12,223 bases of DNA from an uncultured Clostridiaceae bacterium (GTDB lineage Bacteria; Bacillota; Clostridia; TANB77; CAG-508): contig CATZDQ010000027.1 in NCBI GenBank assembly GCA_958417695.1, forward strand, positions 1-12,223, given 5' to 3'. The notes under the pieces were generated by a model that saw only the letters and a program-made list of their open reading frames with translations, made no database searches and was not told the origin of the DNA. Positions within the stretch are counted from its first letter, which is position 1. Every line of letters begins with the position of its first letter. The position numbers and the translations under genes were made by a program. Shown here piece after piece: positions 1-7,474 of the stretch.

Positions 1-36
1 CCAGGTACCTGTGGACAGTTTAGAGGAGGTTCAAAA

Positions 37-3000
37 ATGTCTGAATTTGTGCATTTACACATCCATAGTGAGTTTAGTTTGCTAGATGGTGCTAATCGTG
101 TTAAGCAAATTCCTGTAATAGCTAAAGAATTGGGTATGCATTCTATTGCAATTACTGATCATGGAGCTATGTTTGGTGTAATTGATTTTTATAAAGCTTG
201 TAAGGCAAATGGTATAAAGCCGATTATAGGATGTGAGGTGTATGTGGCTCCACGTTCTAGAAAAGATAAAGACCCTAATTTAGATAGTAAATATTATCAT
301 TTGATTTTGCTAGCTAAGAATAATAATGGCTATAAAAATTTATCCAAGCTTGTTTCTTTGAGTTATACAGAGGGATTTTATTATAAACCTCGTATTGATA
401 GGGAAATTTTACAGATGTATCATGAGGATTTGATTTGTTGTAGTGCTTGCTTAGCTGGTGAAGTAAATCAAGCTATTTTAAAAGAGAATATGGAAGAAGC
501 TAAGCAAGTAGCCTTATGGTTTAAGGATTTGTTTGGTGAGGATTATTATTTAGAAATTCAAAATAATGGTGTGAAAGAACAGGTTCTAGTCAATCAAAAA
601 TTAATAGAACTTTCTAAAGAATTAGCTATTCCATTAGTAGCTACCAATGATGCGCATTATGCTAGAAGAGAAGATGCTTATAACCATGAAGTGTTATTAT
701 GTATTCAGACTGGTAAAAAGATGTCTGATGAAGATAGAATGCGTTTTGATACAGATGAGCTATATATAAAATCACCAGAAGAAATGTGTCAGTACTTTTC
801 AAATGTCCCAGAGGCAATTGAAAATACAGTAAAAATCGCTGATAAATGTAATGTGGAATTTGAATTTGGACACACTATTTTACCGAATTATGATGTACCG
901 CCAGAATTTGCTTCTCATTATGACTATTTAGAAAAACTAACCAATGATGGTATGAAAGAACGCTATGGCGAAAATTTATCTTCAGAGTTAATCGATAGAA
1001 AAGAATATGAATTATCCGTTATAAAAAAAATGGGCTATGTGGATTATTTCTTGATTGTATGGGATTATATCCATTATGCTAAAACACATGATATTTCTGT
1101 TGGTCCAGGACGTGGTTCTGGTGCAGGTTCAATTGTAGCATATGCCATTGGTATTACAGATATTGACCCGATTGCTTATCAGTTACTTTTTGAGAGATTT
1201 TTAAACCCAGAAAGAATTAGTATGCCAGATTTTGATGTGGATTTTAGTGATGAAAAAAGAGACCAAGTAATAGAGTATGTATGTCAGAAATATGGCTATG
1301 ACCATGTCTCTCAGATTATTACATTTGGTACGATGTCTGCTAGAATGGTGATTCGTGATGTAGCAAGGGTATTGGATGTACCTTATGCAGAAGCGGATAA
1401 ATTAGCAAAAATGATTCCCAATGAATTACATATTACTATTCAAAAAGCAATGGAACAAAACCGTGAGTTAAAAGAATTATATGAGACTAGTCCAGACACC
1501 AAAAAATTAATCGATATTGCTATGGCATTAGAAGGCATGCCAAGGCAGGCATCTACCCATGCTTGTGGTATTGTTATAACAAAAGACCCTGTAGATACCT
1601 ATGTACCTTTGTATATGAGGGATAATACCATTTCTACTCAATTCATTATGACTACTTTGGAAGAATTGGGACTTCTAAAGATGGACTTCTTAGGGTTAAG
1701 GACGTTAACTGTTATTGAAGACACTAAGAAGATAGTAAAAGAAAATAGGAATATAGATGTAGAATTTGATAAAGATATGCATGACCAAAAAGCTTATAAA
1801 CTATGGCAAGAGGGAAATAGTGTAGGCATTTTCCAATTTGAAAGTCAAGGTATGACAAACTTTATGAAGGAATTAAAACCAGATTGCCTAGAAGATATTA
1901 TTGCTGGGGTTTCTTTGTATAGACCAGGCCCTATGGACCAAATTCCAAGATATATTGCCAATAAGAAAGACCCAGAACATGCTGTATATACCCATCCTGC
2001 ATTAAAACCTATTTTAGAGGTTACTTATGGTTGTATGGTCTATCAAGAACAAGTTATGCAAATTGTAAGAGACTTAGCAGGTTATTCACTAGGAAGAGCA
2101 GATTTAGTAAGACGTGCTATGGGTAAGAAAAAACTAGATGTCATGGCAAAAGAAAGAGAAATCTTTATCCATGGACAAGTGGACGAACAGGGAAATATTA
2201 TCGTGCCTGGTTGTGTACGTAATGGTATTGATGAAAAGTCAGCCAATACCATTTTTGATGAAATGGCAGAGTTTGCAAAATATGCATTTAATAAATCCCA
2301 TGCAGCAGCCTATGCAGTACTTTCTTATCAAACAGCTTACTTAAAAGCTTATTATCCCGCAGAATTTATGGCAGCTACTTTGAATAGTTATTTGGGGAAT
2401 TTAGATAAGGTACCTTATTATATTGAAGAATGCAAAAGACTACATATTGAAATTTTAAAACCAGCCATTAATAAAAGTGCGACTAAATTTACAGTAGAAG
2501 ACGGCAATAAAATACGTTTTGGTTTAGGCAGTATTAAAAATGTAGGGACATCTGCTGTCGATAATATTGTACAAGAAAGGCAAAATAAAGGACCATATCT
2601 GTCTTTTACAGATTTCTGTGAAAGAATACAAGATGAGGCAGTTAATAAAAAATGTGTGGAAAGTTTAATTAAAGCTGGTGCTTTTGACGAATTTGAACAA
2701 ACCAGAAGTACATTAATGGCTTCTTTTGAAGAAATTATGAATTCTATTTCAGATGCTTCTAAAAAGAACTTTAAAGGACAAGTTTCTATGTTTGATTTAG
2801 GGGGAAGTAGTGAAGCATCAGATCAATTAGAAAAGATGAAATATACCTATAATACTTTAAAAGAGTATTCAGACAAAGAATTGCTATCTATGGAAAAAGA
2901 AATGTTAGGTTTGTATATTTCTGGACATCCGTTAGAAGGCTTGCAAGAAGAAATCAAAGCCAAAACCAATATCGATAGTTTGCAAGTAAAAGAAGGAATG

Positions 3001-3546
3001 GACGAATTAGAACAAACGGGTAAATTTCCTTACCAGGATAACCAAATAGTAAAATATGCAGGCATTATTAGTAGCATTAAGAAAAAATATACTAAAAATA
3101 ATAAGATTATGGCTTTTATTACTATAGAAGATTTATATGGCAGTATGGAAATCTTAGCTTTTGAGAATGCTTACCAAAGCGCTGGTAGTAGCTTGATAGA
3201 AGATAATATTGTGTTAATTGAGGGAAGATTAAGTATTAAAGAGGAAGAACAAAGTGCTACCATTATTGCCAACAAAATAATGGATTTTACAACTAGTAGT
3301 GCGATACAAGACAGTTCGGCAACTATGGGGAAAAAGACTATTCAATTTGAAATTACGAATTTAACAGAGCAGCAAAAGGATAGGTTAAGAGGTGCTATTA
3401 AGTTTTTTACAGGCGATAGGAATAATATGGCTATTGAAATTATCAATGGACAAAGAATAGATAAGGCAGGGGCTATTTATTCTAATGAAGAAATTCTTAA
3501 AGAATTTGAAGAACTAATTGGAAAAGAAAATGTAGAGTTGGTCTAA
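37..3546 (+). CDS. dnaE: DNA polymerase III subunit alpha (DnaE)
   Basis: Replicative C-family DNA polymerase, 1169 aa, the usual length. It acts in the cytoplasm at the fork; firmicutes normally pair a DnaE with PolC, which is not in this window. The N-terminal PHP domain (about 1-210) keeps the expected metal ligands: H8, H10, D17, H42, E67, H88, C138, D205 and H207. The polymerase core has GPGRGSG (356-362), the PDFDVDF motif with D398, D400 and D402, and the third catalytic Asp at D550 in KMDFLGL. An internal clamp-binding motif QVSMFD lies at 915-920, and an OB-fold domain spans roughly 1004-1085. The ATG at 37 is chosen because AGGAGG lies 7 nt upstream and the protein begins directly with the PHP strand; the frame stays open to the window edge, but that would add only 12 untypical residues. 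The GNAT gene follows 9 nt downstream. Identification is secure; assignment to the DnaE1 or DnaE3 subtype is left open. Confidence 0.97.
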   Translation: MSEFVHLHIHSEFSLLDGANRVKQIPVIAKELGMHSIAITDHGAMFGVIDFYKACKANGIKPIIGCEVYVAPRSRKDKDPNLDSKYYHLILLAKNNNGYKNLSKLVSLSYTEGFYYKPRIDREILQMYHEDLICCSACLAGEVNQAILKENMEEAKQVALWFKDLFGEDYYLEIQNNGVKEQVLVNQKLIELSKELAIPLVATNDAHYARREDAYNHEVLLCIQTGKKMSDEDRMRFDTDELYIKSPEEMCQYFSNVPEAIENTVKIADKCNVEFEFGHTILPNYDVPPEFASHYDYLEKLTNDGMKERYGENLSSELIDRKEYELSVIKKMGYVDYFLIVWDYIHYAKTHDISVGPGRGSGAGSIVAYAIGITDIDPIAYQLLFERFLNPERISMPDFDVDFSDEKRDQVIEYVCQKYGYDHVSQIITFGTMSARMVIRDVARVLDVPYAEADKLAKMIPNELHITIQKAMEQNRELKELYETSPDTKKLIDIAMALEGMPRQASTHACGIVITKDPVDTYVPLYMRDNTISTQFIMTTLEELGLLKMDFLGLRTLTVIEDTKKIVKENRNIDVEFDKDMHDQKAYKLWQEGNSVGIFQFESQGMTNFMKELKPDCLEDIIAGVSLYRPGPMDQIPRYIANKKDPEHAVYTHPALKPILEVTYGCMVYQEQVMQIVRDLAGYSLGRADLVRRAMGKKKLDVMAKEREIFIHGQVDEQGNIIVPGCVRNGIDEKSANTIFDEMAEFAKYAFNKSHAAAYAVLSYQTAYLKAYYPAEFMAATLNSYLGNLDKVPYYIEECKRLHIEILKPAINKSATKFTVEDGNKIRFGLGSIKNVGTSAVDNIVQERQNKGPYLSFTDFCERIQDEAVNKKCVESLIKAGAFDEFEQTRSTLMASFEEIMNSISDASKKNFKGQVSMFDLGGSSEASDQLEKMKYTYNTLKEYSDKELLSMEKEMLGLYISGHPLEGLQEEIKAKTNIDSLQVKEGMDELEQTGKFPYQDNQIVKYAGIISSIKKKYTKNNKIMAFITIEDLYGSMEILAFENAYQSAGSSLIEDNIVLIEGRLSIKEEEQSATIIANKIMDFTTSSAIQDSSATMGKKTIQFEITNLTEQQKDRLRGAIKFFTGDRNNMAIEIINGQRIDKAGAIYSNEEILKEFEELIGKENVELV

Positions 3547-3555
3547 GGAGTTAAA

Positions 3556-3996
3556 ATGATAAAATTAGAGGTTAGTAAAGAGCAAAACTTCAAACAATAT
3601 ATTAGAGAAAGGCTACATGCATATAATCGAGAAAAGTGCGCTTATATAGCACAAAACTCAAAGATAGAACCAAGCAATGAATTCCAAAATTGCCATGTGA
3701 TTTTAAAAGAAGATGAAACCATTATAGGTGGTGCCATTGGGCATATAGCTTATGCGTGGTATTTCTTGGATGATTTATGGGTAGAAGAGACTTACCGAAA
3801 ACAAGGACTAGGAACTAAACTCATAAAGAAAATAGAAGAAGTAGTAAAAAAAGAACAGTTAATGGGCGTAAGAATGGAGACTTGGAATTTTCAAGCAAGA
3901 GGTTTTTATGAGAAATTAGGTTACGAAGTTTATGCTACCTTTGAAGACTGTCCGCCTGGTACAGTAGACTATTTCTTAAGAAAGAAAATAAAATAA
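3556..3996 (+). CDS. GNAT family N-acetyltransferase
   Basis: Small single-domain acetyl-CoA-dependent acetyltransferase, 146 aa, a normal length for the family. Acetyl-CoA binding motif A is clear: a beta strand reading LDDLWVEETY (71-80) followed by the pyrophosphate loop RKQGLG (81-86) and a helix. Motif B (about 108-131) contains ETWNFQARGFYEKLGYE, the usual strand plus the helix with FYEKLGY. No membrane segment or signal peptide is present. The ribosome binding site AAGGAG (3545-3550) overlaps the dnaE stop codon, so translation is probably coupled to dnaE. The substrate cannot be read from the sequence; amines, protein N-termini and small antibiotics are all possible. Placement behind dnaE is probably transcriptional convenience and not a functional link. 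Confidence 0.9.
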   Translation: MIKLEVSKEQNFKQYIRERLHAYNREKCAYIAQNSKIEPSNEFQNCHVILKEDETIIGGAIGHIAYAWYFLDDLWVEETYRKQGLGTKLIKKIEEVVKKEQLMGVRMETWNFQARGFYEKLGYEVYATFEDCPPGTVDYFLRKKIK

Positions 3997-4009
3997 AGGG
4001 GTTGTTTCT

Positions 4010-4912
4010 ATGAAATATGATATAGATTTAGGCTCTTCTACAATTAGAATCTATCAATATGAGGAAAAGTCTGTGGAACCAGAACTGGTAGAAGAAAAGA
4101 CCATTTTATTTAAAGCGTATTTTACACAAGATAAGGGGATTAGTCATAAAAACTACCTTTTGCTAGTAGCTTACTTTAAAACATTGATTCAAAAATATGC
4201 GTTATCCAGGGAAAATTGCCAGATATATGCAACTGGTATTTGGAGAAAAATTTCAAAAGAACAAGCTGAAATGTTAAGAGCTGATTTTTCTGATTTAGGT
4301 TTAGATTTTCACGTAATTTCTCAAGAAGAAGAGAATACTTATTTTGAGAAAGCTATGCAAGAAATTTATGATAAAAAGAAAGTGCTAATGGTTAATATAG
4401 GGGGAAAGACAACACAATTAATGGTATATGATAAAGGAAATATTCTTTATAAGAAAAATCTATCAATTGGTGTAGCAGAAATCATGAACAATTTTCCAGA
4501 AATTAATGATGAAGAGCAACCTATAAAGATAGAGTCTATTTTACAATATGTTTTAGATATATTAGAAGAGGAAGAGATAAACTTTGAATGTGATTGTGGT
4601 GTGTTTACAGGTGGAGAATTACGCTACCCGCAATTGGTGAAGTATCATTTGGTGCCAAATGCTATTTTCCATGATGGAATTCATGAATGGATGATTTCAT
4701 ATGCAGATTTTGCTAAAAAGAATCAAAATATATTAGAGCAGATGTCTTTAGAGGATTTGTATTTATTAATGCCACATAATAAAAAATGGATAGATGGAGC
4801 AAAAGCAGGTAGCATTTTAGCACAAGCTATCTTTCTAAAAGCACAAGTGTCATATATTGTGCCATCTGATTTGAATATTATCCACAGTATTGTAAAAAAA
4901 GAAAGGAATTAG
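4010..4912 (+). CDS. Ppx/GppA-like ASKHA-fold protein, possibly catalytically altered
   Basis: 300 aa protein with the layout of the two-domain exopolyphosphatase/pppGpp phosphohydrolase core. Phosphate-1 loop: IDLGSSTIRI (5-14). The family's ATsxxR strand is seen as ATGIWRK (74-80). The segment with the catalytic-base glutamate is ISQEEENTYF (103-112). Phosphate-2 loop: NIGGKTTQL (129-137). The C-terminal part ends in SYIVPSDLNIIHSIV (281-295), which resembles the family's closing helix. Family members remove terminal phosphate from polyphosphate or pppGpp. The phosphate-2 loop is unusual: the consensus DIGGGSTE reads NIGGKTTQ here, so the Asp and the final Glu are both amides. Activity may therefore be weak, altered or lost. 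The RBS AAAGGGG lies 8 nt before the ATG. The Nudix gene starts 3 nt after its stop, suggesting coupled expression. Fold assignment is good; function is uncertain. Confidence 0.75.
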   Translation: MKYDIDLGSSTIRIYQYEEKSVEPELVEEKTILFKAYFTQDKGISHKNYLLLVAYFKTLIQKYALSRENCQIYATGIWRKISKEQAEMLRADFSDLGLDFHVISQEEENTYFEKAMQEIYDKKKVLMVNIGGKTTQLMVYDKGNILYKKNLSIGVAEIMNNFPEINDEEQPIKIESILQYVLDILEEEEINFECDCGVFTGGELRYPQLVKYHLVPNAIFHDGIHEWMISYADFAKKNQNILEQMSLEDLYLLMPHNKKWIDGAKAGSILAQAIFLKAQVSYIVPSDLNIIHSIVKKERN

Positions 4913-4915
4913 AAT

Positions 4916-5371
4916 ATGAGAGTACGTGTAGGGGGCGTTATCCCTATGGGAAGTGGATTTGCTTTTATGCATAGAAAAGGTGTAGAAAATCATCCTCTGG
5001 GCGAATATTATGTATTTGCTGGTGGTGGCTTAGAAGGAAAAGAGTCTTTAGAAGAAGGGGTAAAAAGAGAGATAGAAGAAGAGTTTGGTATATTAGTAGA
5101 TGTAGAGGAATTATTATATACGTATGTTAGAGAAGAAAGTCCTAATCAACAAGAATACTATTTTCTTTGTAAATATGTTAGTGGCATATTTGGAACAGGA
5201 AAAGGGCCAGAATTTTCTAATGACCCACAACATAAAAGTAGAGGGAGATATTTGCCAGAAATTGTGGCAAAGGAGAATATAGAAATATTACCGCTAGTAC
5301 CTCCAGAAGTGAAAGCCTCTTTATTAAGGGATATAGAAAACGGTAGATTTGATAACTATTTAAAAAACTAA
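4916..5371 (+). CDS. Nudix hydrolase
   Basis: 151 aa, the standard length of a one-domain Nudix enzyme. These enzymes hydrolyse nucleoside diphosphates linked to another moiety, using divalent metal. A perfect Nudix box GX5EX7REUXEEXGU runs from G37 through E43, R51, E52, E55, E56 and G58 to I59. A beta strand (EYYVFAGGGLE, 30-40) leads into it, and a long acidic stretch follows. There is no extra specificity domain, so the substrate (oxidised dNTP, ADP-ribose, NDP-sugar or dinucleoside polyphosphate) cannot be named. AAAGGA (4902-4907) sits 8 nt before the ATG, inside the end of the preceding gene, implying translational coupling with the Ppx-like gene. The guanylate-kinase-like gene follows after 24 nt. 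A housecleaning role in nucleotide metabolism is an inference from family and neighbours. Confidence 0.92.
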   Translation: MRVRVGGVIPMGSGFAFMHRKGVENHPLGEYYVFAGGGLEGKESLEEGVKREIEEEFGILVDVEELLYTYVREESPNQQEYYFLCKYVSGIFGTGKGPEFSNDPQHKSRGRYLPEIVAKENIEILPLVPPEVKASLLRDIENGRFDNYLKN

Positions 5372-5395
5372 GATAATAAAAGAAAGGATAAGTAA

Positions 5396-5932
5396 ATGAT
5401 TATTTTAATTGGAGAGAGTGGTTCTGGAAAAACGACAATATTAGAAGAGTTGTGTAAAAGAGGTTATGAAAGAGCGATAAATCATACGACTAGACCTAAA
5501 AGAGTAAGTGAAGAAAATTCAAAAGAAATGCAGTTTGTTACTAAAATAGAGTTTGAAAAATTATGGAAAGAAAATAAATTACTACAAAGAGCGGAGTTTA
5601 ATGGAGAATATTATGGAATTAGTACAGATTCTTTAAAGGAGAATGTGGTTTGTATTTCTATTGTAGATTCTGTAAAAGATATCCAGCAAAAAGCAATAGA
5701 ATTAGGAAAACAAGATATTCCGCTCACAGTTTTTTATATTTATGTGCCAGAACAAGAGCGCGTGACACGTATGTTAAAAAGAGGTGATTCCATAGAGGGG
5801 ATTCAAACGAGAGTTTCGATTGATAGGGAGAAATTTAAAAGAGCCAGAGAAGTGGCTGATTATGTGATTGAAAATCAGCAGTTAGATAAGGCAGTAGAGG
5901 AAATTCTAGAACAGGTAAAAGCAAGAGGTTAG
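5396..5932 (+). CDS. Guanylate kinase-like P-loop protein
   Basis: 178 aa protein with guanylate kinase organisation but shorter than housekeeping Gmk (about 200-210 aa). The Walker A loop GESGSGKT (6-13) differs from the typical GPSGxGKGT of Gmk. The GMP-binding region reads TTRPKR (31-36), followed by an acidic stretch and the YYGIS segment (72-76), which matches the Gmk YGTS strand. An arginine-rich lid RMLKRGDS (125-132) and a following helix with R139 and R144 fit the ATP lid. True Gmk phosphorylates GMP to GDP; this divergent copy may act on GMP or a related nucleotide, or may have lost kinase activity. AAAGGA lies 7 nt before the ATG. It is the last gene of the dnaE run, and an intrinsic terminator begins 34 nt after its stop. 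A separate housekeeping gmk probably exists elsewhere in the genome, but that cannot be seen here. Confidence 0.8.
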   Translation: MIILIGESGSGKTTILEELCKRGYERAINHTTRPKRVSEENSKEMQFVTKIEFEKLWKENKLLQRAEFNGEYYGISTDSLKENVVCISIVDSVKDIQQKAIELGKQDIPLTVFYIYVPEQERVTRMLKRGDSIEGIQTRVSIDREKFKRAREVADYVIENQQLDKAVEEILEQVKARG

Positions 5933-5966
5933 AGGATAAAAAAATGGAAAGTAGAGAATTTATTAT

Positions 5967-6002
5967 AAGAAGGGGGAAAAGCAGATTTTCCCCCTTCTTT
6001 TT
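5967..6002 (+). terminator. Rho-independent terminator of the dnaE run
   Basis: Perfect 14-bp stem AAGAAGGGGGAAAA (5967-5980) pairing with TTTTCCCCCTTCTT (5986-5999) around the five-base loop GCAGA, ending in a five-T run (5998-6002). The G-rich core and U tract make this a strong intrinsic terminator. It separates the dnaE gene run from the coiled-coil/ABC unit downstream. Confidence 0.93.
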
Positions 6003-6147
6003 CTATAGCAATACATATAAGCAGATTACATAAAATTCGTAGATATATTTACATAATATATATAAAATAGATACTGTAAAGTCTTAAATAGACAGAGTTT
6101 TACAAAAAAAGAGTATCTATATAAGATACGAAAAAGGAGGCGTAACT
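6003..6147 (+). promoter_or_regulatory. Promoter and leader region of the SBP-OmpA/ABC operon
   Basis: Very AT-rich gap between the upstream terminator and the first gene of the next unit, so the promoter must lie here. Two weak sigma-A-like candidates are visible: TTTACA (6048-6053) with TACTGT (6072-6077) at 18 bp, and TAGACA (6089-6094) with TATCTA (6114-6119) at 19 bp. Neither is convincing enough to fix the start site. The region also holds nested dyads, annotated separately. AAGGAGG at 6134-6140, 7 nt before the ATG, is the ribosome binding site. Confidence 0.5.
6068..6129 (+). repeat. Nested, mutually exclusive inverted repeats in the leader
   Basis: TAGATACT (6068-6075) is the exact reverse complement of AGTATCTA (6112-6119). 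Inside this pair, TGTAAA (6075-6080) matches TTTACA (6099-6104), and GTCT (6081-6084) matches AGAC (6090-6093). The same GTATCT (6113-6118) can instead pair with AGATAC (6124-6129) over a five-base loop. The second AGATAC copies the first, so the two pairings exclude each other. This could be an operator or an RNA switch, or a chance product of AT-rich sequence. The RBS at 6134-6140 lies just outside both structures. Confidence 0.4.
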
Positions 6148-6672
6148 ATGGGTTTTATGGACAGGTTTTTAGAACCGGAAGAAAGGAAACTCAAAGTAGA
6201 AACTGTGGAAGGAGGAGAGCGGCAGGCGTTAGAAAACACGTTGCCAAGTAATGACAAACAGGTGCAGATATCTGGCAAAGGTGCAGAAGAAATTTTGCAT
6301 AATGCACTGACTTCTTTGAAAGATAGGGAAGTAACTATCTATACCTTACAGAATTTGGTAAGTACATTACCAACAGGTATTAACAAGGAAGCCATCTTAG
6401 GAATCTTAAATGTAACAAAGATTCCGGTAGAAGAAATCAAGAAAGATGCACAGGAAAGGTTAACTTTGTTAACAAATGCGGAAACTCAGTTACAGCATAA
6501 GGTGCAAAACGATGTCCGTTCTTTTGAAGAACAGATTAAAGAAGCACAATTGCAAATTGAAGAAAACCGCAAGAAAAAGGCCGATGCAGAGGAACTTTTG
6601 AGAAGTTTCCAGTTACTTAAGTCAAAGACGGCAGATGAAATTAAAAATATCTTATCAACAATCGAAGCTTAA
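6148..6672 (+). CDS. Unknown coiled-coil protein, first gene of SBP-OmpA/ABC operon
   Basis: I do not recognise a named family for this 174 aa protein. It has no signal peptide or membrane segment and should be cytoplasmic. The first residues (MGFMDRFLEPEE) resemble the short amphipathic N-terminal helices of membrane-surface proteins such as PspA, which is only a resemblance. A polar, charged region follows (about 10-45). Residues 45-95 look like a small helical domain, and about 95-168 is a continuous heptad-like helix rich in Glu, Lys, Gln and Leu, predicted by eye as coiled coil. AAGGAGG lies 7 nt upstream of the ATG. The next gene, also coiled-coil and PspA-like, starts 18 nt after its stop, so the two products may interact. 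It uses CGG and CAG codons that are rare in dnaE. A role linked to the membrane protein or transporter behind it is inference from position only. Confidence 0.85.
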   Translation: MGFMDRFLEPEERKLKVETVEGGERQALENTLPSNDKQVQISGKGAEEILHNALTSLKDREVTIYTLQNLVSTLPTGINKEAILGILNVTKIPVEEIKKDAQERLTLLTNAETQLQHKVQNDVRSFEEQIKEAQLQIEENRKKKADAEELLRSFQLLKSKTADEIKNILSTIEA

Positions 6673-6690
6673 GGAAGAGGAGAGAACATT

Positions 6691-7446
6691 ATGAATATTT
6701 TTGAATTTGTTTTAATCATTGCCGCTATTTTGGTTGGCGTAGTCTTAATCGTTTTATTAGTTACTAAAAAAGGGCGGATATATTTAAGAGCTTTTGTAGA
6801 TTCTTTTTTTACAGAAGCCAATAAAAACCCGAAAATTGTATCAGAATATTACGATGATAAAATCGAGCAGTTACAAAAAAATTACGAAAAAGCAGATAAT
6901 GCTTATCGGAAAGCTGCCGGTGAGAGTATGGCCAATGAAAAGCAAATTAAGGAATTGAGCAAAGAGTTGGAAAAAATCAATAAAAGCATAGTAAATGCCA
7001 GGAAAAACGGCAACATGGATGATGCAAGAATGTATGCTAATGAGGCCATTTCTTTAAAAGCAGAATTAGATGCAAAACAGGAAAATGTACCGGTGTTTAA
7101 AGAAGCTATGCAGTCAGCAGGAGATTTACGTGAAAAAGCTAAAATGGCAATTGAGAATTTGAAAGGGCGCAAAAAAGCCGATATTGCGAAAGCAGAAGCG
7201 GGAAAAGCTGCCCAGGAAATCTATTCTCAATTCGATGAAAGTAGGGTATCTAGCGATATTGACCGGATTTTAGAGCAATTTGGCGAATATGCCGATGAGC
7301 AGGAGAAGATGGGCATGGGTGCTAAAGCTTCTTGGGATAGTTCTTATGATGCACAGAAATTAAAAGCAGAAAAGAGAGCAAGAGCCAATGAAGCTGATGA
7401 CTACATTCAGAGTTTAGTGGATTGCGTAAAACCCGATAACCAGTAA
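6691..7446 (+). CDS. Membrane-anchored PspA/IM30-like coiled-coil protein
   Basis: 251 aa. One N-terminal transmembrane helix (about 5-25, rich in Ile, Leu and Val) is followed by basic residues KKGR, placing the long C-terminal part in the cytoplasm by the positive-inside rule. Residues about 47-180 are helical and coiled-coil. They show features like phage-shock protein A: an early NPK segment like the DPxK of PspA, then a long charged helix, then ARKNGNMDDARMYANEAISL (103-122), which resembles the PspA segment where a Gly-Asp-Asp turn is followed by Ala-rich helix. PspA proteins bind and stabilise stressed membranes but normally lack a transmembrane anchor, so this would be a variant architecture. 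The C-terminal tail (about 205-251) is charged and shows no motif I know. The RBS AGAGGAGAG ends about 6 nt before the ATG. PspA kinship is pattern-based; the alternative is a generic coiled-coil membrane protein. Confidence 0.7.
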   Translation: MNIFEFVLIIAAILVGVVLIVLLVTKKGRIYLRAFVDSFFTEANKNPKIVSEYYDDKIEQLQKNYEKADNAYRKAAGESMANEKQIKELSKELEKINKSIVNARKNGNMDDARMYANEAISLKAELDAKQENVPVFKEAMQSAGDLREKAKMAIENLKGRKKADIAKAEAGKAAQEIYSQFDESRVSSDIDRILEQFGEYADEQEKMGMGAKASWDSSYDAQKLKAEKRARANEADDYIQSLVDCVKPDNQ

Positions 7447-7474
7447 TAAAAGCAAAGAAAAGGAGATAGACAAA

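Noticed and set aside
3..23. Possible last codons of an upstream gene ending in TAG at 21-23
   Set aside because: Only six codons are visible in this frame (RYLWTV) and they match nothing I recognise; a stop this close to the dnaE RBS could be chance.
2138..2344. 68-codon open frame inside dnaE
   Set aside because: It lies wholly within dnaE in another frame, has no family features and no ribosome binding site of note.
5944..6033. 29-codon open frame beginning with ATG after the guanylate-kinase-like gene
   Set aside because: It runs straight through the hairpin and T tract of the strong terminator, and the encoded peptide is low-complexity.
6003..6147. Known metabolite riboswitch or T-box in the operon leader
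   Set aside because: The leader is too short and AT-rich, and I see no conserved riboswitch core or T-box sequence. Only simple dyads are present.
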